The position numbers were made by a program, and so were the translations under genes. A stretch of DNA of 64,000 nucleotides from an uncultured Bacilli bacterium (GTDB lineage: Bacteria > Bacillota_I > Bacilli_A > RF39 > UBA660): contig CAKOYD010000002.1 of NCBI GenBank assembly GCA_934130545.1, forward strand, positions 194,666 to 258,665. Reading direction: 5' to 3'. The notes under the pieces were generated by a model that saw only the letters and a program-made list of their open reading frames with translations, was not told the origin of the DNA and searched no databases. Position 1 is the first letter of the stretch. The number at the start of each line of letters is the position of its first letter. Shown one piece after another: positions 17,967 through 25,858 of this stretch.

Positions 17967-19738
17967 TATTTAACTATATATGGTTCTGTAGCAGTACCTA
18001 ATCCTCCCCCTGTCACCGTTATCCCTTGTTTAAGTGAAACTACAGGGCGCCCACCGAGCGAACCCGTAACGCTGTTTTCGGCGACAATCCCAGAGGAACG
18101 CAAATCGATCTCGCCAGCACCCCAGTCGTAGAAGAGAGACGGAGAAAAGGACCAATTATAAAAACCATTATACAAGTAATATGATGTATTTGTTTGCCAT
18201 ACCACTCCACCTGCAAAAGCCATTTCTTCCGCTGTAATCATTCCTACTGGATATGTTAACTCGCCATTACCATTATCCGTACTAACTGTAAACTTATCTA
18301 TTTGTCTTGGACATACTAAACTTAACTTTCTATTTAATAGCCTTTGAACACTGCCAAAATATAACCACTTATTATAGTTACTGTAATCTTTATTCCAACC
18401 ACTAGTACTTAAATTATAATATGTTCTATCATTACAAAATCCAGTATCTTCTAATTGTAATGTATAACTAGTCATATTAGTTTTATACCAAGTATCTATC
18501 TTTACTTTAGCATTTGATTCTTTAACATTAATGTCACCTTCAAACATTTCATTTAGTAAATCAACTGGTTTCTTACCATTCGTTAGAGTGAAATAGTAAG
18601 TATATTTGTCTTCACTATAAATAATGTGTATATAGTATACACTTTGACAACTAGTACCTGAACTAAAGCAAGTATAATGATATTTGTCAGTATAGTTACT
18701 ATATTCAGTACCCCAGCTACTTGGATCAGTTAATGTTTTAGTATCTTTTAGTGTATATTTCCCTGTACTTGCATCGTACGTAGCATCATTTCCAAACACT
18801 ATTGAACCTGTTAATGTTGTTATATCTTTGCTTGATGCAGTATATACCGTATTATACATGTATCCAACATATGCCGGAGAATTATAATTTGTATTAAATT
18901 GAATATTACCTATCGTAGTAGCACTACCTGTATTATTACATTGTCCATTAGAAGGTACACCATTATATATTAACTTAACCCCACCTGTTTCTGTTGTTCT
19001 TATTATTTTCCAGCAGAAGTTGGCAAATAATACATTATTATCTACTGCTCCACGATAGTAATATACTGGTATATTACCTTCGGTATTAGTTGTCATATAG
19101 ATGCCATTAGTACTACTAGCATCAGATGTTTTACTAAAATCAATAGTTGTAGTAGTATCGGCATTATTTTTTATATAATCATATAATGGCTCTCCACCAA
19201 TTAATACAGTACCATCACTATCTTCTACATCTTTAACTGCTATACCACTAGAAGTTAAATTAGCATTAAACTTCTTACCTAATATATCAGAAGAAGATAC
19301 AGTATCAGGTATCCATAATTTAATAGTAAATGTTCTAGAAGAACCTGGATTTAATATAACATCTCTAATTATTATATTACTATCACTAGACAATATAGCA
19401 GGGTTTTCCCCATCCATAGATACTTTAATGAAACTACTATCTAAAGTACTATTACTCATAGGTTCTAATATAACATTAAACTTATATGCTAAAGTACCTA
19501 CATTGGTAATAGTAATAGTAGTTTCATTAGAATTCATACCATCAGTATCACTCATAGGATAAACATTATTTAAGTTTATACTTACATTACTATAACTTAA
19601 TTTTAATGTACCAGTACTATAATTTTGTACAATAGAACTTACTTCACTAGTAAATAATGCATAAGTTTCTTTACCAATAGATACAAATAACATTAAAACA
19701 ATTAATATTAACAATAATTTTTTATTTCTACTATTCAT
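17966..19738 (-). CDS. Secreted/surface protein with CalY-TasA-like N-terminus and a putative hypervariable C-terminal domain
   Basis: A 590-residue exported protein. The N-terminus (KKLLLILIVLMLFVSIGKETYALFTS) is a signal/membrane segment of the SipW-type, and residues ~28-170 are beta-rich like camelysin/TasA proteins. The middle contains YYYRGAVDNNVLFANFCWKI, and cysteines at several points could pair. The end (WSFSP...GGRPVVSLKQG) looks like the C-type-lectin/formylglycine-type fold of DUF6273-like proteins. Codons encoding residues ~529-566 differ sharply from the rest (GC-rich, A-poor). A leader ORF and terminator lie directly upstream. It is probably the only gene of its transcript. 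Confidence 0.75.
   Translation of the reverse strand: MNSRNKKLLLILIVLMLFVSIGKETYALFTSEVSSIVQNYSTGTLKLSYSNVSINLNNVYPMSDTDGMNSNETTITITNVGTLAYKFNVILEPMSNSTLDSSFIKVSMDGENPAILSSDSNIIIRDVILNPGSSRTFTIKLWIPDTVSSSDILGKKFNANLTSSGIAVKDVEDSDGTVLIGGEPLYDYIKNNADTTTTIDFSKTSDASSTNGIYMTTNTEGNIPVYYYRGAVDNNVLFANFCWKIIRTTETGGVKLIYNGVPSNGQCNNTGSATTIGNIQFNTNYNSPAYVGYMYNTVYTASSKDITTLTGSIVFGNDATYDASTGKYTLKDTKTLTDPSSWGTEYSNYTDKYHYTCFSSGTSCQSVYYIHIIYSEDKYTYYFTLTNGKKPVDLLNEMFEGDINVKESNAKVKIDTWYKTNMTSYTLQLEDTGFCNDRTYYNLSTSGWNKDYSNYNKWLYFGSVQRLLNRKLSLVCPRQIDKFTVSTDNGNGELTYPVGMITAEEMAFAGGVVWQTNTSYYLYNGFYNWSFSPSLFYDWGAGEIDLRSSGIVAENSVTGSLGGRPVVSLKQGITVTGGGLGTATEPYIVK
18041..18154 (-). other. Putative variable region of a diversity-generating retroelement target
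   Basis: About 114 bp encoding residues ~529-567. By hand count 66 of 114 bases are G or C (~58%) and only 13 are A on the coding strand (~11%). Many codons are NNC/NNT (TCC, CTC, TTC, TAC, GAC, GGC, ATC, GTC, GCC, AGC), as expected if AAC/AAT codons in a template had been mutated at A. It ends at the GGTGGGCGCCCT stretch encoding GGRP, which would suit the fixed, GC-rich initiation site. No reverse transcriptase or template repeat is in the window. Confidence 0.5.
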
Positions 19739-19764
19739 AAACGTACAATCCTTTCCACAATAAA

Positions 19765-19815
19765 AATACTATGACAAAAAGAGTCTAATTACTTAAACTC
19801 TACTGTCATAGTATT
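19765..19815 (-). terminator. Attenuator-type terminator before the variable surface gene
   Basis: On the minus strand GAGTTTAA and TTAGACTC pair (one G-U) around GTAA and are followed by TTTTT. A second, outer 12-bp stem (AATACTATGACA with TGTCATAGTATT) encloses it and is followed by TTTATT. It lies ~26 nt before the surface-protein start, i.e. in its leader. The inner stem is conserved before the gene at 36154. Confidence 0.75.
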
Positions 19816-19838
19816 TATTATTTAAACAAACAACTGTA

Positions 19839-19898
19839 TTATTTAGCCCCACCCCCAAGTAAACTTGGAGTTAACTTATATATTACCATTTTATTCAT
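19839..19898 (-). CDS. Leader peptide upstream of the variable surface gene (early-stop frame)
   Basis: A 19-codon ORF, MNKMVIYKLTPSLLGGGAK, with AGAAAGGAG eight bases before its ATG. It contains a G5-T-G4 run (19848-19856 on the plus strand) and stops 38 nt before the terminator stem. Removing one G from the run would extend it by 15 codons in a frame that matches the leader peptide at 39787-39891 (shared -NT-VC- and final GTT-TAA in the terminator arm). Likely regulatory, not a functional product. Confidence 0.65.
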   Translation of the reverse strand: MNKMVIYKLTPSLLGGGAK

Positions 19899-19984
19899 AA
19901 TTTTTAACTCCTTTCTAGCAAACATTTGTTTACTGTACTATTTACTTGAGAAGAATTCTTGTTTGCTCTTCTTATTTTAAATTA

Positions 19985-20013
19985 ATTATAAACTAAATTA
20001 TCTCTATATGCAA
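19985..20013 (-). promoter_or_regulatory. Promoter of the leader peptide / variable surface gene
   Basis: Minus strand: TTGCAT (20008-20013), 17-bp spacer, TATAAT (19985-19990). The promoter-to-gene stretch of ~240 nt holds the leader ORF and terminator. Confidence 0.7.
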
Positions 20014-20041
20014 GATATTTTAATAATAAAATTATATTAAA

Positions 20042-20314
20042 TTATTCTTCATCATTAAAAAACTCTTTAATATCTATATCTAGTGCCTCAGCAATTCTAC
20101 CTAATACTGAAATAGTAAAATGTTTATTTCTCTTATCATTTTCTATATCACTAATATATTCTCTTGATAAATCAGTCATATCTGCTAAATCTTGTTGCGT
20201 TAAATTATTACTAGCGCGATACTTTTTAATATTCTTTCTAATAATATTATAATAGTAATTATCATTATTAATATATTTCTTAGGCTTAATAGTTTTATAC
20301 AACATATACTTCAC
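20042..20314 (-). CDS. Xre-family helix-turn-helix regulator
   Basis: A 90-residue protein with a Cro/CI-type HTH at residues ~28-85: IRKNIKKYRASNNLTQQDLADMT, then SREYISDIENDKR and LGRIAEALDIDIKEFF. The basic, Tyr-rich N-terminal ~25 residues are extra. It sits directly upstream of the leader of the variable surface gene on the same strand, with only ~30 bases between its stop and the -35 of that leader, so it is a candidate regulator of that gene; this is positional inference. Confidence 0.85.
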   Translation of the reverse strand: MKYMLYKTIKPKKYINNDNYYYNIIRKNIKKYRASNNLTQQDLADMTDLSREYISDIENDKRNKHFTISVLGRIAEALDIDIKEFFNDEE

Positions 20315-20384
20315 TTCCCTATAAATATTTTGTTATATTATAAGAAAAAAATATATAGTCTAGTAGCCACATCAATATATAATA

Positions 20385-20416
20385 ATAAAAAATAAAAAAG
20401 TATATTTCTATACTTT
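20385..20416 (-). terminator. Terminator after efp
   Basis: Minus strand: AAAGTATA pairs with TATACTTT around GAAA, followed by TTTATTTTTTATT. Confidence 0.75.
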
Positions 20417-20418
20417 AA

Positions 20419-20976
20419 TTATTTTCTAGATACGTATTTACCATCTTTAGTAGATACAATTATTTCTTCATCTTGTTCAATAAATAATGGAACTTTTACT
20501 AACATACCTGTTTCAATAGTAGCATCTTTAGTAGCACCTGTAGTTGTATTTCCTTTAACAGCAGGTTCAGTAGCAATAATCTTATAATCAACTTTTTCAG
20601 GAAGTTCTATACCAATTAATTCATTTTCATAGAATGAAAGCATTACTTCTAAACCTTCTTTTAGAAATTTAACTTGATCCTCAATTTGACTCTTATTTAC
20701 TTCAACTTGTTCGTAAGTATCCATATTCATAAAACTGTAAACATCTCCTGTAGCATATAAAAATTGCATTTTACTCTTATCTACATGAGCAGCAGGAATT
20801 TTAATACCAGCATTAAATGTTTGTTCAAATATTGAACCTGTACGTAAATTTTTAAGTTTTGCTTTAACTATAGCAGCGCCTTTACCAGGTTTAACATGTT
20901 GGAACTCTAATACTTGATAAATATTTCCTTCATAGCTAACAGTCATGCCTGTTTTAAAATCATTAACATTTATCAT
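20419..20976 (-). CDS. efp: Translation elongation factor P
   Basis: EF-P relieves ribosome stalling at polyproline. The 185-residue sequence has the three OB-like domains: MINVNDFKTGMTVSYEGNIY, the loop HVKPGKGAAIVKAKLKN whose Lys is the usual modification site, and the C-terminal KVPLFIEQDEEIIVST. The gene follows rpmG closely on the same strand. Modification enzymes are not in the window. Confidence 0.97.
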   Translation of the reverse strand: MINVNDFKTGMTVSYEGNIYQVLEFQHVKPGKGAAIVKAKLKNLRTGSIFEQTFNAGIKIPAAHVDKSKMQFLYATGDVYSFMNMDTYEQVEVNKSQIEDQVKFLKEGLEVMLSFYENELIGIELPEKVDYKIIATEPAVKGNTTTGATKDATIETGMLVKVPLFIEQDEEIIVSTKDGKYVSRK

Positions 20977-20993
20977 TTTATACCATCCTTATA

Positions 20994-21161
20994 CTATTTT
21001 TTCTCTTTATGATTAGTAGTCTTACGACATTTATTACAGAATTTATTTAATTCTAAACGTTCTGTAGTATTCTTTTTATTTTTACTAACAGTGTAGTTAG
21101 GAGTTTTGCATTCTTCACAAACTAAAGATACTAATACTCTATTTTCATTTTTCTTGGCCAT
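20994..21161 (-). CDS. rpmG: Ribosomal protein bL33
   Basis: A 55-residue bL33 too short for routine ORF cut-offs. It begins MAKKNENRVLVSLVCEECK and has two Cys pairs (CEEC and CNKC), the zinc-binding C+ form, with LNKFCNKCRKTTNHKEKK at the end. AGGGA lies before the ATG. It ends 17 nt before the efp start, so the two may be co-transcribed. Confidence 0.95.
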   Translation of the reverse strand: MAKKNENRVLVSLVCEECKTPNYTVSKNKKNTTERLELNKFCNKCRKTTNHKEKK

Positions 21162-21203
21162 AACTATCCCTCCTTACAAAAATATCATTGATATTATATC
21201 ATA

Positions 21204-23342
21204 CTATTTATAAATTTCAAAGTATTTATTAACAATTTTTGCAGATATTCTTTTAGTAACTGGTGAAGTATAAGAAACATCCCCATATGAATTACTAATA
21301 TCTGGGCTTACTACTACTATACTCATCTTAGGATTATCTGCTGGACTATATCCAACAAAAGATGTCGTTATAGTTTCTGTATCTACTACATTATCGCCAT
21401 CAGTATCAATAAAACTTTGACTAGTTCCTGTCTTACCACCTGAATTAGTATAATATCCCATATAACCATTACCAAGTCCATCAACAACTGTTCTGTTAAA
21501 TCCATATTTAACTCGATCAATATATTTACTATCTACATCTACTTTACCTAGTGCTTTAACATCCGTCTTATAAATTAATTCTCCAAATATATCTTCATCA
21601 TTAGAAGACTGACTATATACTTCTTTAAGTAAATAAGGTTTTAACCTTGTCCCTCCATTAGCTAAAGTATTTATATATTGAGATAACTGTATAGGTGTAT
21701 AAGTATCATACTGTCCAATAGCAAAATCTAGTAAATGGCCAGGTAATGTCGACTTACCTGTATATCCTAAACTCTCTACCGGTAAATCAATACCTGTCTT
21801 CACTCCAAGACCAAATGAAGAATACATATCACGATACTTCTTAAAAGCATCTGTATCTATCTTTAAAGCTTCATTATAATTATATGTGCCATTACCTATC
21901 TTTATCGCAATTAAATATTGATAATAGTTAGAAGACATTCTTAACGCATCAACATCATCAATTAATCCTAACTTCTTCCATGAGCACTTTTCTGGCGTGT
22001 CTTTTATCTTAATACAATCATCTTGTACTGTATCGCCAATATTAATGGCTCCATATTTATATCCTACTAACATAGAAGCACCTTTAACAATCGAACCTGG
22101 TGTTACTGGAAGTGTTACAATACCAGGTGTATAATCAACAATATATCTACTGCCATCTTCTCTTTCTCTAATTTGTTTACCACCCATCGCTAATATCTCT
22201 CCAGTATTAGGATCCGAAACAACCGCAAACGATCTATTATAATATTCTGTATTAACTTCACCCTTCGCACTCATAACTTCACTAGTCAATACTTCTTCTA
22301 AATACTTCTGTAAATTAATATCAATAGTTAAAACTATATCATTACCACGTTTACCTTCACTAACTAATTCATAAGTATTATCTGAAAGTACTTTATATAT
22401 TGCTTTTGTTCCTTTTAAATAATTCTCATACTGATACTCTAAATAACTAATACCTACTCTATCTGCTAAAGAATAACCATTATCTAAATAATACTCTGCT
22501 AACTCGCTAGGAATACCTTGTGTATCTGAAGAAACACTACCTAAAATACTCTTAAAAGTATCTCCATATAAATATACTCTCTCCCAATCTAACTTAGTAT
22601 TAAAGCCATGAAGAACATCAATATTCTCAGATATTACCGCATACTCTTTCTCAGTAATATCTTTACTCTTAATAACTTTCTCTGCATAACTATATCCTTT
22701 ATTCATCAAGTAATATATATATGCTGCCTCTTTATCTCTATCTTCAAATTTACTAAGTTCTTCCTCACTAATTCTTTCAAATATTAAATCAACAATATCA
22801 TCATCACTTAATTTTCTCTCTTTATTAAGTTTCCACTCTTTATCTGTAATCTTCTTCTTAGCATCTTCTTTATTCTGAACATACCAAAAATTCTTTAATC
22901 GATAATCAGTTAAACTAGAATAATCTACCTCGATTAAATCTGCTACTTTATAAGCTAGTTCTACTTCTTCTTTAGTAGTAATATCATTCTCTTTCTTATA
23001 ATAAATAGTCTTAACTGCCACATTATCTACTAATAAATTATAATTACGATCATATATCCTTCCACGAGGTGCTGAAGTACTCTCTACTCTCTTCTCTACG
23101 GCTCTTTCTAAACTAACGGTATATTCATCTCTAGATAATATCTGTAAACTAAATAAACGTACTCCAATAATACCAAAACATAAAAATATTATCACAATAA
23201 TAAATATATATCTCTTTAAAATAACATCCTCTAATACTTTAGGACTATCATGTTTAACCTTATTTAAACCTTGTGATTTATCATTAACTTTAACTACCTT
23301 TTTCTTACTTATCTTATTTATAGGTCTATTTCTCTTAAACAT
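21204..23342 (-). CDS. Class B penicillin-binding protein, PBP2 type
   Basis: A 712-residue monofunctional transpeptidase. A basic cytoplasmic tail precedes one membrane helix (~45-67, YIFIIVIIFLCFGIIGVRLF), then the class B pedestal with the RG[RI]IYDRN motif. The transpeptidase domain has SIVK (TPGSIVKGASM, catalytic Ser), SSN (MSSNYYQ) and KTG (SGGKTGTSQ). Length and lack of PASTA repeats point to the elongation-type (PBP2/MrdA) enzyme, in contrast to the division-type one at 32159. It lies 17 nt after an ABC membrane-domain gene. Confidence 0.9.
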   Translation of the reverse strand: MFKRNRPINKISKKKVVKVNDKSQGLNKVKHDSPKVLEDVILKRYIFIIVIIFLCFGIIGVRLFSLQILSRDEYTVSLERAVEKRVESTSAPRGRIYDRNYNLLVDNVAVKTIYYKKENDITTKEEVELAYKVADLIEVDYSSLTDYRLKNFWYVQNKEDAKKKITDKEWKLNKERKLSDDDIVDLIFERISEEELSKFEDRDKEAAYIYYLMNKGYSYAEKVIKSKDITEKEYAVISENIDVLHGFNTKLDWERVYLYGDTFKSILGSVSSDTQGIPSELAEYYLDNGYSLADRVGISYLEYQYENYLKGTKAIYKVLSDNTYELVSEGKRGNDIVLTIDINLQKYLEEVLTSEVMSAKGEVNTEYYNRSFAVVSDPNTGEILAMGGKQIREREDGSRYIVDYTPGIVTLPVTPGSIVKGASMLVGYKYGAINIGDTVQDDCIKIKDTPEKCSWKKLGLIDDVDALRMSSNYYQYLIAIKIGNGTYNYNEALKIDTDAFKKYRDMYSSFGLGVKTGIDLPVESLGYTGKSTLPGHLLDFAIGQYDTYTPIQLSQYINTLANGGTRLKPYLLKEVYSQSSNDEDIFGELIYKTDVKALGKVDVDSKYIDRVKYGFNRTVVDGLGNGYMGYYTNSGGKTGTSQSFIDTDGDNVVDTETITTSFVGYSPADNPKMSIVVVSPDISNSYGDVSYTSPVTKRISAKIVNKYFEIYK

Positions 23343-23359
23343 TACATCACCCTATTTCA

Positions 23360-24253
23360 CTACACTTTAATCTTATTAATTCTATCCAAAGAAACTTTAA
23401 CAGAATGATAATCCGCACTAATAGTAGCTAACATCTCAAAATTAGTAAGCATCTTAGCATAATATGAATATATAAGTAATAAACCACCTATCTCCATATT
23501 ACCTATACTAACCAAATAAATAGCATATATAATTATAATATACCTAAATAACTCTACTAATCCTAAAACAAAACATATCATTCCATAAGCAAATACATTA
23601 TATTTAGCATTATCATATAAATATACATTAGTACTATCCATTAATGAATTATCTCTCTTTGTACTTACTCGATTAGTAATTATCTCAAATAATCCATGAA
23701 TATTAATTGTCTTTCTATCTAAAGATTCTTTTCTTCTCTTATTATATAACTGTAATTTATCTCCAAACATAAATATAATATATATAATTATAACACTAAC
23801 TCCTATAGTAGCCCAAAAAATATATATATTTAAATTTAAAAAATATATATAAATAACTAAAAACTCTAATATTTGAATAATTCTTGTAACACCATTACAT
23901 ATAAAAGTAGCCACTATATCTATATCATTGTTAATTATATTAGTATATTCCCCTAAAGAAATATTCTTATCTTTAACACTCGTAATATTATTCATAAAAT
24001 TAATAGTAATCTTACTATATAAATCATACCAACTCTTTTGATTTATATAATACCATAAATAATATAATAACGATAATATTAGAGTAAGTATTACCATAAT
24101 TACAGCCTTCTTATATAAAGCATCACTAATATAGGTAATTGACTTACTCCAAAAAATAGGCACAACCAACAAAGTTCCTTGTAAAAAAATTGACGTTATA
24201 ACTTTAACTACCAATGCATTTTTAGACCTTCCTAACACCCCATTAAATTTCAT
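23360..24253 (-). CDS. ABC-exporter-type transmembrane protein lacking an ATPase domain
   Basis: A 297-residue protein with about six hydrophobic helices in the arrangement of a type-I ABC exporter membrane domain. It contains the inter-helix cytoplasmic loops (LYSKITINFMNNITSVKDKNIS, KRRKESLDRKTINIHGLFEI) and stops at SVKVSLDRINKIKV, where exporters normally pass into the nucleotide-binding domain. No ATPase is downstream; the next gene is a PBP. It may be a split transporter whose ATPase lies elsewhere, or a repurposed membrane domain. Confidence 0.75.
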   Translation of the reverse strand: MKFNGVLGRSKNALVVKVITSIFLQGTLLVVPIFWSKSITYISDALYKKAVIMVILTLILSLLYYLWYYINQKSWYDLYSKITINFMNNITSVKDKNISLGEYTNIINNDIDIVATFICNGVTRIIQILEFLVIYIYFLNLNIYIFWATIGVSVIIIYIIFMFGDKLQLYNKRRKESLDRKTINIHGLFEIITNRVSTKRDNSLMDSTNVYLYDNAKYNVFAYGMICFVLGLVELFRYIIIIYAIYLVSIGNMEIGGLLLIYSYYAKMLTNFEMLATISADYHSVKVSLDRINKIKV

Positions 24254-24262
24254 ATTATCTCC

Positions 24263-24808
24263 TTATAATACTACTATATCTCCTGTATTCAAATCAAGAT
24301 TAGATGCATCATCTTTATTAATATGAAACTCTAGTTTATAACTATCATCCATCTTAATATGTACATCACTAAGTATCATATCTTTATACTTAACCTTGAC
24401 TATATCACCATTATTATAACCAATATTATCTAGTTTATTACAATGAATATGTCTATTAGCAATAATACAACAATTACTCTTATCAATACTACCAACAGGT
24501 CCTATTATCTTAATTGATTCACTATTATCTAATTCACCTGAATTTCTCACTGGTGGTTCTAACTTAAATAACTCCTTATCACTATCTAATAACTCTACTT
24601 GCGTATATTTTCTAATCGGTCCAATAATTCTTACATAATCTTTTCGATATCCATTAGCCTCCAAAGAAACAGTTTCATTACAAGCAAATTGCCCCGGTTG
24701 AACTAAATAATTCTTAACTGTAAGTTCATACCCTTCTCCAAATAATGTATCTAAATCTTCTCTTGTTAAATGAACATGACGATTAGATACTCCAGCTAAT
24801 ATATCCAT
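24263..24808 (-). CDS. PduL-like phosphate acyltransferase
   Basis: A ~181-residue PduL-family phosphotransacylase, which transfers acyl groups between CoA and phosphate. Zinc-ligand His motifs are visible (VSNRHVHLTREDL and ANRHIHCN), along with the signature LVQPGQFACNETVSL and RIIGPIRKYTQVELL. The ATG at 24808 with AGAGG upstream is chosen; an upstream in-frame start would add ~22 residues (ending KLFFWYNKYRKEV) that do not fit the family. No microcompartment genes are nearby, so it probably serves as a housekeeping acetate-producing enzyme. Confidence 0.85.
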   Translation of the reverse strand: MDILAGVSNRHVHLTREDLDTLFGEGYELTVKNYLVQPGQFACNETVSLEANGYRKDYVRIIGPIRKYTQVELLDSDKELFKLEPPVRNSGELDNSESIKIIGPVGSIDKSNCCIIANRHIHCNKLDNIGYNNGDIVKVKYKDMILSDVHIKMDDSYKLEFHINKDDASNLDLNTGDIVVL

Positions 24809-24907
24809 ATCTCTTACCTCTTTTCTATATTTATTATACCAAAAGAATAATTTTTTTAAAATAAAATTAACCACCTTTACATATATATTACTGAAAGGAC
24901 TGATTAA

Positions 24908-25261
24908 ATGAACGGAAATTATTATCCCAATCCAACATTTCCCGGTACAGGCTTAAATAATAACACTATCCCTAATCAACAAAGTGTACCTAGTTATGAA
25001 CAAAATATTGCTAATTTAAGTAGTGAACAATCATATATTGAAAATATATTAAGACTAAATAAAGGAAAGAAAGCTAAATTCCATGTCACAGTACCAGGCA
25101 GTGAAAAATGGCAAGATCGTGTCTTTGATGGTATTATCGAACAAGCTGGAAGAGATCATCTAATTGTTTCTAATCCTTCAACTGGTGAATGGTACTTAAT
25201 ATTAATGATTTACTTAGACTTTGTCACTTTTGAAGAAACTGTTAATTACCTTAATTTCTAA
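24908..25261 (+). CDS. gerQ: Spore coat protein GerQ
   Basis: A 117-residue GerQ. The Asn/Pro-rich N-terminus is followed by the conserved core: SYIENILRLNKGKKAKFHVT, then VFDGIIEQAGRDHLIVSNP and WYLILMIYLDFVTFEE. In Bacillus GerQ is cross-linked into the coat by transglutaminase and needed for CwlJ-dependent germination. AAAGGA precedes the ATG and a CATATATAT motif lies ~15 nt before it. With the cotJ genes and yunB this argues for endospore formation. Confidence 0.92.
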   Translation: MNGNYYPNPTFPGTGLNNNTIPNQQSVPSYEQNIANLSSEQSYIENILRLNKGKKAKFHVTVPGSEKWQDRVFDGIIEQAGRDHLIVSNPSTGEWYLILMIYLDFVTFEETVNYLNF

Positions 25262-25264
25262 TTA

Positions 25265-25293
25265 TTGAAAAAATATCTAATATTTGTTATAAT
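25265..25293 (+). promoter_or_regulatory. Promoter of the LemA-like gene
   Basis: TTGAAA (25265-25270), 17-bp spacer, TATAAT (25288-25293); the start codon is ~20 nt on. Confidence 0.75.
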
Positions 25294-25313
25294 ATACTAG
25301 GAAGTGATAACTA

Positions 25314-25844
25314 ATGGATATATTATTAATAATACTAGCAATCTTAATTATACTAGGAGGCATTATATACGTAACATATATTTATACAAGTAATAAATAT
25401 CAAGATATAACCTTACGTATTGAAGAAGTAGAAGAATTAATTGATGATACTATTAAGGCTAAGTATAATACTATTAATCAAGTAATATCGCAAATTCATA
25501 AAATAGATGAAGATATTAAAGGTAATATCTTTGATGAAATAATTAAATTACGTTCAAGAAAAATATCTAACTATGAATTAGATAAAAAAATAAAAGATGC
25601 TTACACTGAACTAGAATCTATCAAAGATAATAACAATAAATTAAAAGATGATAAAGACATCAAGAAGTCTATTAAAGAATTAAAAGAATATGATAAGAAA
25701 CTAACTACTCTTCATAAATATCATGATACTAACGTGGAAATATATAATAATATGTTAGAAAAATTTCCTACTAATATTATAGCCAATATCAATAAATATA
25801 AACCAAAAGATTTATATAATAAAGAAGAAACCATTAACGAATAG
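25314..25844 (+). CDS. LemA-like membrane-anchored helical protein
   Basis: A 176-residue protein with an N-terminal membrane helix (ILLIILAILIILGGIIYVTYIY) and a long charged helical body. The late part YHDTNVEIYNNMLEKFPTNIIA matches the LemA family pattern (YN..V..YN..I..FP.N..A), and the tail ends in PKDLYNKEET. LemA proteins are common in Bacilli but of uncertain function. It has its own promoter and a terminator shared with the convergent tagO-like gene. Confidence 0.7.
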   Translation: MDILLIILAILIILGGIIYVTYIYTSNKYQDITLRIEEVEELIDDTIKAKYNTINQVISQIHKIDEDIKGNIFDEIIKLRSRKISNYELDKKIKDAYTELESIKDNNNKLKDDKDIKKSIKELKEYDKKLTTLHKYHDTNVEIYNNMLEKFPTNIIANINKYKPKDLYNKEETINE

Positions 25845-25858
25845 TTTCTTCTTTTATT
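25822..25858. terminator. Bidirectional terminator between LemA-like and tagO-like genes
   Basis: AAAGAAGAAAC pairs with GTTTCTTCTTT over a 12-nt loop, followed by TTTA; the stem includes the end of the LemA-like gene. Confidence 0.75.

Noticed and set aside
19839..19898. Leader peptides as type I toxins
   Set aside because: The peptides lack a typical membrane helix, no antisense RNA promoter is evident, and both lie between a promoter and a terminator in front of surface genes, which fits regulation better.
17966..20314. A complete diversity-generating retroelement in this window
   Set aside because: No reverse transcriptase motif (YxDD context) and no second copy of the A-poor segment could be found anywhere in the 64 kb.
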